Source of the DNA: Weissella fangxianensis
GTDB taxonomy: Bacteria; Bacillota; Bacilli; Lactobacillales; Lactobacillaceae
Direction of reading: 5' to 3'
DNA: 64,000 nucleotides
Assembly (NCBI RefSeq): GCF_024718545.1
Contig: NZ_JAMXDB010000002.1
Span: 1-64,000, forward strand
Shown here: one piece after another, positions 19,326 to 27,995 of the stretch
Position numbering within the stretch: the first letter of the stretch is position 1
Layout of the letters: each line of letters opens with the position of its first letter
Made by a program: the position numbers and the translations under genes
Notes under the pieces: model-generated
What the model was told of the DNA's origin: nothing
Seen by the model: the letters and a program-made list of their open reading frames with translations, nothing else
Database searches by the model: none

Positions 19326-19357
19326 AAAAAAACTGGTACACATTCCTTTGTACCAGT
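19326..19357 (-). terminator. Terminator of the Ser-rich membrane protein gene
   Basis: An 8-bp stem (19332-19339 with 19350-19357) is followed by seven T residues on the minus strand. Confidence 0.8.
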
Positions 19358-19377
19358 CTAAAATAAATTAGTTTTGA

Positions 19378-19851
19378 TTACTTATTATCTGAAATCTTTT
19401 GTTGCACATTAACCGTCGCTTCTGCTGTATCAATCAAATGTTCAATATTATCTTCATTAGTATCACCTGGATACTTGGCTTGCAACTCTTCTTCATACGT
19501 ATCAACATATGAATCCTCAAAGGCATCAACTGCATCTTCAACAGACGCTGTCTTAATCAAATCATCCTTCTGCTCTTTAATAAATTTATCAAGATCATCG
19601 CTTACACGCTTAGTGACTGCTTCTTGTGAAGGCAATGCGACAGAGCTACTATTTTGTGTGTCATTGCTTTGACTGCTTACAGAAGAACTACTTGAATTCT
19701 GCTTTAGTGATGAAGCACGTGATTCACTATAACTTGATTCATACTGATCCTCAGATTTATCAGCTTGGTAATCCGAAACGTAATGAACGCCTACCCCACC
19801 TAGGACGACACCTACAACAAATACTAAGATATACATTAATATTTTTTTCAT
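19378..19851 (-). CDS. Hypothetical membrane-anchored Ser-rich protein
   Basis: I do not recognise this 157-residue protein. The first about 25 residues (basic start, then ILMYILVFVVGVVLGGVGV) are one membrane segment or uncleaved signal. Next comes a low-complexity linker of Ser, Gln and Asn (about 35-72), and then a charged, probably helical domain rich in Asp, Glu and Lys (about 75-157). No lipobox Cys is present, so it is probably a bitopic protein with the C-terminus outside. It is a single gene with its own terminator. Confidence 0.7.
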   Translation of the reverse strand: MKKILMYILVFVVGVVLGGVGVHYVSDYQADKSEDQYESSYSESRASSLKQNSSSSSVSSQSNDTQNSSSVALPSQEAVTKRVSDDLDKFIKEQKDDLIKTASVEDAVDAFEDSYVDTYEEELQAKYPGDTNEDNIEHLIDTAEATVNVQQKISDNK

Positions 19852-19912
19852 AATCTCCCCCTTGTATTGGTATTATAACTGACAGTACTCGTAAAATCGA
19901 TTAAAACGGGGC

Positions 19913-19939
19913 AAAAAAACCGAGACATTTCTGTCTCGG
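19913..19939 (-). terminator. Terminator of the rpsF-ssb-rpsR operon
   Basis: An 8-bp GC-rich stem (19920-19927 with 19932-19939) extended by A/T pairs, followed by T residues on the minus strand. Confidence 0.88.
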
Positions 19940-19953
19940 TTTTTTATATGCAA

Positions 19954-20196
19954 TTAGTCTTCTGCAACGAATGGCAAAAGACCCATGATACGAGCACGCT
20001 TAATAGCAGTCGTAACCTTGCGTTGGTTCTTTGCTGAAGTTCCAGTTACACGACGAGGCAAAATCTTACCACGTTCTGAAATGAAACGTTCCAACAATTC
20101 AGTATCTTTATAATCCACGTATTCAATGTGGTTGGCTGCGATAAAGTCAACCTTACGACGGCGACGAGGTCCGCCACCACGACGTTGTTGTGCCAT
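19954..20196 (-). CDS. rpsR: 30S ribosomal protein S18
   Basis: A primary component of the 30S platform that binds together with S6. All of the family's 80 residues are present, basic at the N-terminus ([12 protein letters not shown]), with the conserved [18 protein letters not shown] and [15 protein letters not shown] segments. There are no Cys residues, so it is a zinc-free form. AGGAGGAAT precedes the ATG. It is last in the rpsF-ssb-rpsR operon. Confidence 0.97.
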   Translation of the reverse strand: MAQQRRGGGPRRRRKVDFIAANHIEYVDYKDTELLERFISERGKILPRRVTGTSAKNQRKVTTAIKRARIMGLLPFVAED

Positions 20197-20250
20197 GATT
20201 AAATTCCTCCTGATAGAATGATGTCGTTAGACAATCTTGTTGTTAATAAT

Positions 20251-20802
20251 TTAAAATGGTAGATCATCGTCAGAGATATCAATCTCTTGACCACCACTGA
20301 AAGGATCATTTGATGATTGTGAACTAGCTGAACTGCCATTGAACACATTACCACTTGATGCTGGTGCACCAAATGGATTTTGTGACGCTGAAGAATTAAA
20401 ATTCCCTTGACTGCGCTGTTGTCCACCACCAAAATTATTCGTATTATTTGAACCATTATGAGAACGGCGCGCTTCACTTTCAGCACGGCTTTCCAACAAT
20501 GAGAAATTATCAACAACTACTTCCGTGACATAAACACGTTGTCCCTGTTGATTTTCATAATTACGAGTTTGAATACGGCCTTCAATACCAACTAACGAAC
20601 CTTTTGATGTAAAATTAGCAAAATTCTCTGCTGACTTACGCCAAATGACAGCATTAACAAAATCGGTATCACGCTCACCGTTAGCATTTGTAAATTGTCG
20701 ATTGACGGCAATTGTAAATGAACCAACAGCAGCACCAGAAGTCGTATAGCGTAATTCAACATCACGTGTCAAACGACCAACCAGAACAACACGATTTATC
20801 AT
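20251..20802 (-). CDS. ssb: Single-stranded DNA-binding protein
   Basis: Coats single-stranded DNA during replication and recruits partner proteins. The OB fold occupies about 1-108, beginning [18 protein letters not shown]; then a Gly/Asn/Ser/Gln-rich linker leads to the acidic tip DISDDDLPF, the protein-interaction peptide. The 183-residue length is normal for Lactobacillales. GGAGG is eight bases before the ATG. Its position between the two ribosomal protein genes is the classical one. Confidence 0.97.
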   Translation of the reverse strand: MINRVVLVGRLTRDVELRYTTSGAAVGSFTIAVNRQFTNANGERDTDFVNAVIWRKSAENFANFTSKGSLVGIEGRIQTRNYENQQGQRVYVTEVVVDNFSLLESRAESEARRSHNGSNNTNNFGGGQQRSQGNFNSSASQNPFGAPASSGNVFNGSSASSQSSNDPFSGGQEIDISDDDLPF

Positions 20803-20873
20803 ATGGAAAGCCTCCTTTCAAGGTCCTTAGACCTAGTCACTAAATTTTATTAAATTAATGTAATTTTTAAAAA

Positions 20874-21173
20874 TTACTCAGCTGATGCTAGTTCACGCTT
20901 TACAACCATGTGACGTAAGATATCTTCTGAGATCTTAGCCAAACGATCGAATTCGTTAACTGGTGCGTCATCTTCTGCAGTAAACGTAACCACGTGGTAA
21001 AGACCCTCACGGTAACCTGCAATTTCAAAAGTAAAACGACGTGATGACCAGTCCTTTGACTCAACCACCGTAGCACCATTATCTGACAACACTTTGTCAA
21101 AACGCTCAACCAATGCCTTCTTAGCGTCAGCATTCATGTCAGGGCGAATAATGTATGTTAATTCGTATGCCAT
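20874..21173 (-). CDS. rpsF: 30S ribosomal protein S6
   Basis: The S18 partner on the 30S platform, 99 residues. It starts with the typical [11 protein letters not shown] and has [12 protein letters not shown] and [11 protein letters not shown]. It is the first gene of the operon, with AGGAGG before the ATG. The leader between promoter and gene contains a short hairpin with CCG/CGG (about 21198-21216), which may be the S6:S18 autoregulatory site described for this operon in Firmicutes. Confidence 0.97.
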   Translation of the reverse strand: MAYELTYIIRPDMNADAKKALVERFDKVLSDNGATVVESKDWSSRRFTFEIAGYREGLYHVVTFTAEDDAPVNEFDRLAKISEDILRHMVVKRELASAE

Positions 21174-21253
21174 TATATATTCCTCCTTTTGGTCTATGGC
21201 CGACTACCTGCCGGCAAGGAAAGCTATCAATAAGTGATAACTCACAAACACTT

Positions 21254-21282
21254 ATAATACACGACAAAAAAGCTTTTTGCAA
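21254..21282 (-). promoter_or_regulatory. Promoter of the rpsF operon
   Basis: TTGCAA (21277-21282), a 17-bp spacer and TATTAT (21254-21259) on the minus strand, about 80 bp before rpsF. The GCCG/CGGC hairpin in the leader is a candidate S6:S18 binding site, not proved. Confidence 0.75.
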
Positions 21283-21300
21283 GCCTTAGCTATGCATTAA

Positions 21301-22245
21301 TTACGATAATACTGCTAATGTATAATTCATGAAGCGCTCCAAATAAAACGGTTCATCAACCTCGACGGCGACATAGTTATTCTTATGTGGGTCACGCAAG
21401 CGGCTAGGATCACCAATCGTTCGACCATCGTTAACATCTACCATCATGTTGAGTGGTAATAGCGTCACAAAATTTGGGTCGACTGCCACACCCACTGCTA
21501 GCGGATCATGTAAGGCTGCCCCAGCTTTATTAATATCTAAATTGTAGTAAGCATCAATATAATAATCAAAAATGTCTGCAAAAACACGTCCCTTTTCAGT
21601 CCCTAAATCACGCCATTGTTGCGTTTCCTGTTTTGTTAACAAGGTCTGTAAGGTAACGTCTAGTCCAACCATTACCAGATGTTTAGCATGCTTAAACACA
21701 TAGTCAGCCGCTTTAGGATCTTGGTTAATGTTTGCTTCAGTGTATGACGTCACATTTCCTGGCACAACAAGCGCGCCCCCCATTAACGTAATGTTACCAA
21801 TCAAATCAGCTATTTGCGGATCCTTCTTAAAAGCCGCAGCCAAATTAGTCAATGGACCAGTTGGTACCACAACCAAATCATCAGCATATTGATGAGCCGA
21901 TGCAATCAGGAAATCAACCGCTGATGTTGTTGCTGGGGTTGTCTTAGGATCTGGTAAATCAACGTCCCCAATTGCATTTTTACCATGAATATCCATTGAC
22001 ACCTGCATGGTCTCAAAATTATCAGTGGTTGAAGAGTGTGCCGCCCCAACAAAAACTGGTACATCCGATTTCCCTAGTAGCTCTAATAGCTTCAAGGTGT
22101 TTTGTGCAGCAGTTTCAACTTGGGTATTGCCAAATGAGGATACCACACCAATTAAATCAGCATCGGGTGTTGCTAATGCATAAGCTAATGCCAACGCATC
22201 ATCAACACCGGTATCTAGGTCTAAAATCATCTTCTTTTTTGCCAT
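21301..22245 (-). CDS. Inosine-uridine nucleoside hydrolase family protein
   Basis: Cleaves the N-glycosidic bond of ribonucleosides for base salvage. The calcium-binding signature is DLDTGVDDALAL at about 8-19, with PTGPLTNLA near 128-136 and LMGGA near 154-158, and HDPLAVGVA near 246-254 supplies the catalytic His and metal ligand. With 314 residues it is full length. The ribosome site is AAGAGGGG (22253-22260), richer in G than usual and complementary to the loop of the C-rich RNA at 8874-9021. It follows prs after a terminator; both belong to nucleotide metabolism. Confidence 0.92.
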   Translation of the reverse strand: MAKKKMILDLDTGVDDALALAYALATPDADLIGVVSSFGNTQVETAAQNTLKLLELLGKSDVPVFVGAAHSSTTDNFETMQVSMDIHGKNAIGDVDLPDPKTTPATTSAVDFLIASAHQYADDLVVVPTGPLTNLAAAFKKDPQIADLIGNITLMGGALVVPGNVTSYTEANINQDPKAADYVFKHAKHLVMVGLDVTLQTLLTKQETQQWRDLGTEKGRVFADIFDYYIDAYYNLDINKAGAALHDPLAVGVAVDPNFVTLLPLNMMVDVNDGRTIGDPSRLRDPHKNNYVAVEVDEPFYLERFMNYTLAVLS

Positions 22246-22261
22246 TACATTACCCCTCTTA

Positions 22262-22297
22262 TAAAAAAACGTTGCTCTAAACTTTGCTAGAACAACG
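22262..22297 (-). terminator. prs terminator
   Basis: A 10-bp stem with one mismatch (22270-22279 with 22288-22297) is followed by seven T residues on the minus strand. Confidence 0.85.
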
Positions 22298-22311
22298 AAT
22301 CATTTTCTTTC

Positions 22312-23298
22312 TTAGTCAGATGTCCGGTGAAAGCGTGTCTTAAACAAAGGTGAAACAGCCTTGTTCTCATTAATGCGCTTAATTGCTTCACCAATTAATT
22401 CTGCAGTAGAAACTTGAACCAACTTAGGGAACTTCTTTTCTTCTGGTAGATTAATTGAATCCGTCACAATTACCTTTTCAAATACTGAGTTTTGCAAATT
22501 CTCCACAGCTTTACCTGAGAAGACTGCGTGTGTTGCAACCACATATACTTCGGCAGCCCCTTCGTCTTTCAACTTTTGAGCACCTTGCGTAATGGTACCA
22601 CCAGTATCGATCATATCATCGATCATGATGGCACGCTTACCCTTAACATCACCAATAATATTCATAATTTGCGCAACATTAGCCTTTGGCCGACGCTTAT
22701 CAATAATTGCGATTGGTTCATGTGAACCTAATAATTCTGCCAAGGCACGTGCACGAGTAACACCACCATGATCAGGAGATACAATCACAGTATTATTATC
22801 AGCGATGCCCGTGGTAATTAAGTAATCAGCCAACAATGGCGCACCAGTCATGTGATCAACAGGGATATCAAAGAATCCTTGAATTTGTGATGCATGCAAG
22901 TCAAGTGCTAATACCCGTGTTGCACCAACCATCTCTAGCATGTTAGCAACCAATTTTGCTGAAATTGGTTCACGAGAACGAGCTTTACGATCCTGACGTG
23001 CATAACCGTAATAAGGCATCACAACATTAATTGAACGTGCGCTTGCTCGACGTAATGCATCAATCATAATCAACAGTTCCATCAAACTGTCATTAACTGG
23101 TGCTGATGTTGGTTGGATAATATAAACATTATCCCCACGGACAGATTCTTCAATATTTATTTGAATCTCCCCATCACTAAATCGGGCGATATTGATTTTC
23201 GATAGTTCCACACCAACAGCAGCAGCAATCTTTTCCGCTAATGGTTGATTGCTACTCAATGAAAATATTTTCAAATGTGGATCCGAATAAGTTGACAT
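22312..23298 (-). CDS. prs: Ribose-phosphate pyrophosphokinase
   Basis: Makes PRPP from ribose 5-phosphate and ATP for purine, pyrimidine, His and NAD synthesis. The ATP-binding motif is [11 protein letters not shown] near 133-143, with the flexible YARQDRK loop and the PRPP-binding loop [10 protein letters not shown] near 223-232. I start it at 23298 (328 residues), where ATG follows GGAGG by five bases; an upstream start at 23322 would put the ribosome site inside the gene. It lies directly after glmU-purR on the same strand. Confidence 0.95.
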   Translation of the reverse strand: MSTYSDPHLKIFSLSSNQPLAEKIAAAVGVELSKINIARFSDGEIQINIEESVRGDNVYIIQPTSAPVNDSLMELLIMIDALRRASARSINVVMPYYGYARQDRKARSREPISAKLVANMLEMVGATRVLALDLHASQIQGFFDIPVDHMTGAPLLADYLITTGIADNNTVIVSPDHGGVTRARALAELLGSHEPIAIIDKRRPKANVAQIMNIIGDVKGKRAIMIDDMIDTGGTITQGAQKLKDEGAAEVYVVATHAVFSGKAVENLQNSVFEKVIVTDSINLPEEKKFPKLVQVSTAELIGEAIKRINENKAVSPLFKTRFHRTSD

Positions 23299-23422
23299 GC
23301 TTTCCTCCATAGACACATTCACGTGCGTATTCCAGTCTTTAATAATCTTATTGTACCGTTTTTCAACGTATTCTTCAATCCATTATTAACCGACCAACAT
23401 GACAATCAACTTAATTCAATAA

Positions 23423-24805
23423 TTATTTATTAAATTTCTTGAACAATGGTGTCCGTTGCCAAAAATCTGCTTTGACCGTTTGACGAGCACGGGCAATCCC
23501 CATAGCATGCTCTGGCACATCATCTGTAATGATCGAACCAGCGGCAATAAACGCTTCATCAGCAATATCTACCGGGTTAATAATTTTTGATCCTGAACCA
23601 ATAAAGGCACGGTCACCAACATTTGAATGCCATTTATTCATACCATCATAGTTAACAAATACAGTCCCAGCACCAATATTCACATCAGCACCAATCGTTG
23701 CATCACCTAGATAAGACAAATGTCCCATTTTTGAGCGCACGCCTAATGTTGCCTTCTTCACCTCAACAAAATTACCAGCGTGGGCTTCACGATCCAAGAA
23801 AGCTGCTGGGCGTAGATGAGCAAACGGTCCGACCGTTGCTGCCTCGCGTACTTCAGCTTTTTCCAAATGACTGGCATCTATTTGAGCGCCATCAGCAACG
23901 ATTGAGTCAATGATTGTTGTTCCCGCTGTTAAAACAACATGGCTACCAATCTTAGTTTGCCCCTTTAGATAGACATTTGGCTCAATCACCGTATCGGCAC
24001 CAATCTGGACATCTACATCAATGTAAGTATTAGATGGATCAATCAAGGTTACACCAGCTCGCATGTGGGCTTCATTGGTACGTTGGCGCATGCTTTGATT
24101 TGCCTTAGCTAAAGCAACACGGTCATTGACCCCCATTGATTCACCAAAATCACTGATTTGGAAGGCGCCAACCGTTTGACCGGCTTCACGCAAAATTTCT
24201 AACGTGTCAGGTAAGTAGTATTCACCTTGTGCATTATCGTTCGTAACATGTTGCAAGCTTTCAAATAATAATTGATTATCAAAAACATAGACACCGGTAT
24301 TGATTTCATCAACCTTTTTCTCATCATCACTAGCATCTTTTTGCTCGACAATCCGTAAAACGTTACCCTGTTCATCACGAATAATACGACCATATCCAGT
24401 TGGATCTGGCGCTTTGGCTGTCAATACAGTAACAGCATTATTTGATTGCTCATGATAGCTAAATAGGTCTTCATAAGTGGTAGTAGTAAACATGGGTGCA
24501 TCCCCTGAAGCAATCAAAGTTACCCCTTGTTCGCTGGCCAACAAGGATTCAGCCATCCGAATGGCATGACCGGTACCTAATTGTTGCGTTTGCACTGCAA
24601 ATTCAGAAGAATCTCCTAGCGTCTCTTTTACCTGATCAGCACCGTTACCAACAACGGTAACCGTTTTATCAACACCGGCTTGTTTTACCGTATCGACTAC
24701 CAGTTGTACCATTGGCTTACCACCAACTTTATGCAATACCTTTGGTAAAGTAGACTTCATTCGAGTCCCTTTTCCTGCAGCTAAAACAATGACAAATCTT
24801 TGCAT
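23423..24805 (-). CDS. glmU: Bifunctional GlmU (uridyltransferase / acetyltransferase)
   Basis: Makes UDP-GlcNAc for wall synthesis: the N-terminal half (about 1-230) is a pyrophosphorylase with LAAGKGTRMKSTLPKVLH, and the C-terminal half (about 250-460) is a left-handed beta-helix acetyltransferase with hexapeptide repeats and the HLRPAAFL/NFVEVKK catalytic region. I start it at the ATG 24805 with AAGGTGG upstream; a GTG at 24814 overlaps that site. It begins about 20 bases after purR, so they are cotranscribed. Confidence 0.95.
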   Translation of the reverse strand: MQRFVIVLAAGKGTRMKSTLPKVLHKVGGKPMVQLVVDTVKQAGVDKTVTVVGNGADQVKETLGDSSEFAVQTQQLGTGHAIRMAESLLASEQGVTLIASGDAPMFTTTTYEDLFSYHEQSNNAVTVLTAKAPDPTGYGRIIRDEQGNVLRIVEQKDASDDEKKVDEINTGVYVFDNQLLFESLQHVTNDNAQGEYYLPDTLEILREAGQTVGAFQISDFGESMGVNDRVALAKANQSMRQRTNEAHMRAGVTLIDPSNTYIDVDVQIGADTVIEPNVYLKGQTKIGSHVVLTAGTTIIDSIVADGAQIDASHLEKAEVREAATVGPFAHLRPAAFLDREAHAGNFVEVKKATLGVRSKMGHLSYLGDATIGADVNIGAGTVFVNYDGMNKWHSNVGDRAFIGSGSKIINPVDIADEAFIAAGSIITDDVPEHAMGIARARQTVKADFWQRTPLFKKFNK

Positions 24806-24826
24806 GACTCCCACCTTAATCTAATA

Positions 24827-25675
24827 TTATTTATTTTCTAATTCTTCTTCAAACTTGGTATAAATTTCGTCGGCATAATTACCAGGTGTGACGTGAATAA
24901 TCCCATCATCCTTATTGGTATCCACATGAATCAATGATGTGTATTCATCAATCACACGATGCTCGACACGACCTTCAGCGACAACGGCAGAGCCAACCAC
25001 TTGTCCTTCGAATTCTTTAACTAGGGAAGCCATACCACGGATAGTACCCCCAGCCTTCATAAAATCATCGACAATCAATACGCGTGATCCCATTGGCAAA
25101 GAACGTCGTGATAATTCGAGTTTTTCTAGTCGTTGTGACTGACCAGTGACATAATTAACCGACATCGTTGGTCCTTCAGTAACCTTGGTATCATTACGGA
25201 CAATCACAAATGGGACATTTAATTCTTCAGCAACTGCTTGAGCAACTGGGACTCCTTTGGTCGCTGCCGTCATAACAGCATCAATTGGTTCGCGCAAATA
25301 TTGGGTTGCAATCAAGCGACCAATGCGTTGCAAAAACCAGGGTTGACCTAAAATATCTGATAAATAAACGTAGCCCCCTGGCAAGACACGGGTCTCATCA
25401 TCAATGGCATTGACTAATGAGTCCACAAATTCTTTGGCATCATTTTTTGTCATATAGGGTGTAAAGCGGGCACCACCAGCCGCCCCTGGAATTGTCTCCA
25501 AAAGACCAATGCCGCGCTCATGGAAAGTCCGCTTTAAAATGGTCAAATCCTCTGAAATAGATGATTTGGCACTTTCATATTCTTCAGCAAAATGTGTTAG
25601 TGAAACTAAAGTACGTGGTCGTTCTAGTAAATAACGTGTCATATCTACTAAGCGATCGCTTCGACGTGTTTTCAT
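24827..25675 (-). CDS. purR: Purine operon repressor PurR
   Basis: A Gram-positive PurR: a winged-helix DNA-binding domain (about 1-74) joined to a PRT-type domain that binds PRPP. The PRPP loop VLIVDDFMKAGGT is at about 202-214, unusually complete for a non-enzyme, as is normal in this family. PRPP relieves repression or, in lactococcal relatives, activates pur genes. A PurBox lies 15-27 bp before its own ATG, so autoregulation is likely. It is cotranscribed with glmU, and prs, the maker of its ligand, follows. Confidence 0.94.
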   Translation of the reverse strand: MKTRRSDRLVDMTRYLLERPRTLVSLTHFAEEYESAKSSISEDLTILKRTFHERGIGLLETIPGAAGGARFTPYMTKNDAKEFVDSLVNAIDDETRVLPGGYVYLSDILGQPWFLQRIGRLIATQYLREPIDAVMTAATKGVPVAQAVAEELNVPFVIVRNDTKVTEGPTMSVNYVTGQSQRLEKLELSRRSLPMGSRVLIVDDFMKAGGTIRGMASLVKEFEGQVVGSAVVAEGRVEHRVIDEYTSLIHVDTNKDDGIIHVTPGNYADEIYTKFEEELENK

Positions 25676-25689
25676 ATTCTATAACCTCG

Positions 25690-25702
25690 AACGTTCGGTA
25701 TT
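25690..25702 (-). promoter_or_regulatory. PurBox upstream of purR
   Basis: AATACCGAACGTT on the minus strand fits the PurBox AWWWCCGAACWWT at all but one position and is part of the palindrome CGAACGTTCG. A weaker copy of the palindrome core (CGGACGTTCG) is at 25810-25819. A TATACT box (about 25720-25725) stands between them, so a repressor could cover the start region. Confidence 0.7.
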
Positions 25703-25831
25703 TTTTGATTTAATACTGATAGTATAACATATCCGTTCATTTTTCGTTTTAAAAAACCGTTTAAAGCCGAAGTCAGCCAATATGTTTTTTATAATAATCA
25801 GCATTTTTTCGGACGTTCGTGTTTTAACATA

Positions 25832-26302
25832 TTATTGCCAACTAATATCTTGCCGCTGCTGATCAATCGTTGCATATAACGCTAATTCATTAATTTCAGG
25901 CTTATCAAAAACGGGCAACATCTCTGCAAACGTATGCGGTAATTTAAACTGGCCACTCAATAATGCCTCACGGGTCGTCCAGAATATTTCTCCTTCACGT
26001 CCAGTTTGAATCTCACCTTGATATTGATCAGTCTTATATAAAAAGACGATATAGCGTGCCCCATCTGCTAATGGCCATTCTTTGATACCAACCATTTTAG
26101 GTGATGCAATTGTTAAACCGGTCTCTTCGTAGGCTTCTCGATAAACTGACTGCGTGACCGTTTCACCCTCCTCTACATGTCCGCCCGGAAAAGTAACTCC
26201 TGGCCACGTCGGATTCCGTCGATTTTCGACTAAAATTTCGTGCGTTTGCGAATTTTCAATCATAATCATATTAGTTAATTCAATTGCTGTATATCTAGCC
26301 AT
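25832..26302 (-). CDS. Nudix hydrolase (MutT-like)
   Basis: A 156-residue pyrophosphohydrolase with a perfect Nudix box, starting GGHVEEGETVTQSVYREA and ending YEETGL (about 40-62). Similar proteins of Lactobacillales are annotated as 8-oxo-dGTP diphosphatases; the real substrate is unknown. AAGGAG precedes the ATG. It lies between zwf and purR. Confidence 0.87.
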   Translation of the reverse strand: MARYTAIELTNMIMIENSQTHEILVENRRNPTWPGVTFPGGHVEEGETVTQSVYREAYEETGLTIASPKMVGIKEWPLADGARYIVFLYKTDQYQGEIQTGREGEIFWTTREALLSGQFKLPHTFAEMLPVFDKPEINELALYATIDQQRQDISWQ

Positions 26303-26331
26303 AATGACTCCTTATTATTCTTGAAACAAAT

Positions 26332-26376
26332 AATCCTCCGTCACTTATTATCAAATAACAAGCGCTACGGAGGATT
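26332..26376 (-). terminator. Large inverted repeat after zwf
   Basis: A perfect 10-bp repeat, AATCCTCCGT/ACGGAGGATT (26332-26341 with 26367-26376), encloses a second imperfect stem. The sequence after it on the minus strand is only moderately T-rich (ATTTGTTTC), so termination is likely but may be leaky into the Nudix gene. Confidence 0.55.
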
Positions 26377-26405
26377 GACAATCTATTTAATTTTTAAAAA
26401 TCAGT

Positions 26406-27872
26406 TTAACCCTTGAAGACCCACTCGTTGCCGTCTTTTGCTAACAACTCATCAGCCGCAACTGGTCCCATTGAACCTGAAACATAGTTAGGGAATGATT
26501 CTTTCTTAGCATCCCAAGCAGCTTGAATGGCATCAACGAACTTCCAAGCAGTTCCCACACCGTTCCAGTCAGCGAAGTTTGATCCATCACCATTCATGGC
26601 ATCGTGAATCATGCGCTCGTATGGCTCAGGTGTCACGGCCTTATCTTCATCAGAAACTTGCCAATCTAGGTCAATCATACGCGTTGCAAACGCTGAAGTA
26701 ATATCCTTAGCATTAATCTTAAATTCAATACCACCCTTAGGATCAATCAAAATTGATAATACTGGGTTATCTAATGAAACACCTTCACCAAAGATATTCA
26801 AACCTTTCTTAAAGACAATATCGACACGTGTTGCCTTCGCAGCTAAACGCTTACCTGAACGAATATAGAATGGTACACCTTCCCAACGGGGCATATCAAA
26901 TTGTAGTTTACCAGCAACATACGTATTATTTTGTGAATCTGCTGGTACATCCATCTCATCCAAGTATTTCTTTTGTGAACCATCTGCCGATTCACCATAC
27001 TGGCCACGCACAAAGTTAGCCGCAACTTCCTCAGGTGTGTTATAAATCTTCAAAGAATCAAAGGCTGCATTCTTAGCTGCCCGAATTTCTTTATCATTGA
27101 ATGATGCTGGCTTTTCCATAGCTAACCAGCCAATCACTTGCATCGTGTGATTTTGAATCATATCACGCAAAGCACCAGCTGTATCATAGTATCCAGCTCG
27201 TTCTTCAACACCCAAAACTTCTGACAAAGTCACTTGAATGTTTTCGATGTAGTCCTTGTTCCAAGCCGCATCAAATAGTGGGTTACCAAAACGAACTGCT
27301 GCAATATTTTGCACCATTTCTTTACCAAGATAGTGATCGATACGGTAAATTTGGTTTTCATCAAAAGCTTCTGACAATTCGTTTTGCAATTCTTCAGCTG
27401 TCTCATATGAAGAACCAAATGGCTTTTCAATCATCAAACGGTTAAATTCACCATTTTCAGTTAGCAAATTCTCTGACTTCAAATACTTAGCAACTGTACC
27501 AAAGAACCGAGGTGCAACTGACATGTAGAAAATACGGTTGCCCTTCAAATCATACTTAGCATCCAATTCATTATTCAATGCAAGTATATCAGCGTAGCCA
27601 GCTTTATCCGTAATATCTAAACGAATGTAATAAAAGTGTGAAACAAACTCTTCAGCATTCGCCTGATCTTCAGTAAAATCAGCGATTGATGTGCGAACTA
27701 GCTCACGGAATTCATCTGTCGTTAAATCCTGACGAGCAGTTCCAATAATCGCAAAATGTTCTTGTAAGAAACCTTTCTTAAAAAGGTTATAGGTAGATGG
27801 ATATAACTTACGCTTAGCTAAGTCTCCAGTCCCACCAAAAAACGTCAACAATGTTGTAATTTCTTTAGGCAC
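26406..27872 (-). CDS. zwf: Glucose-6-phosphate 1-dehydrogenase
   Basis: The first enzyme of the oxidative pentose-phosphate route, which feeds the phosphoketolase pathway in heterofermenters. The nucleotide-binding FFGGTGDLAKRKLYP is at about 12-26, the catalytic RIDHYLGKE near 179-187. The chain is 488 residues, like the well-studied Leuconostoc enzyme. The start is a GTG, eight bases after AAAGGAG. The next enzyme, gnd, lies 14 kb away and is broken in this sequence. Confidence 0.96.
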   Translation of the reverse strand: MPKEITTLLTFFGGTGDLAKRKLYPSTYNLFKKGFLQEHFAIIGTARQDLTTDEFRELVRTSIADFTEDQANAEEFVSHFYYIRLDITDKAGYADILALNNELDAKYDLKGNRIFYMSVAPRFFGTVAKYLKSENLLTENGEFNRLMIEKPFGSSYETAEELQNELSEAFDENQIYRIDHYLGKEMVQNIAAVRFGNPLFDAAWNKDYIENIQVTLSEVLGVEERAGYYDTAGALRDMIQNHTMQVIGWLAMEKPASFNDKEIRAAKNAAFDSLKIYNTPEEVAANFVRGQYGESADGSQKKYLDEMDVPADSQNNTYVAGKLQFDMPRWEGVPFYIRSGKRLAAKATRVDIVFKKGLNIFGEGVSLDNPVLSILIDPKGGIEFKINAKDITSAFATRMIDLDWQVSDEDKAVTPEPYERMIHDAMNGDGSNFADWNGVGTAWKFVDAIQAAWDAKKESFPNYVSGSMGPVAADELLAKDGNEWVFKG

Positions 27873-27977
27873 GATGAATGCTCCTTTACTAGTGAGTTCT
27901 TAAAACAATTATTAAATAAGTACATCATTACTTTCATCAACAATTATAAACTTTTTTTCACAAGTTTTCTATAACAA

Positions 27978-27992
27978 TGTAAATCGCTTACA
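27978..27992 (-). promoter_or_regulatory. Palindrome upstream of zwf
   Basis: TGTAAGCGATTTACA on the minus strand is a 5-5-5 palindrome resembling a cre site with one extra central base. It lies just after glpK and upstream of a possible zwf promoter whose -10 is TATAAT near 27942-27947. It is an operator candidate of unknown owner. Confidence 0.35.
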
Positions 27993-27995
27993 ATT

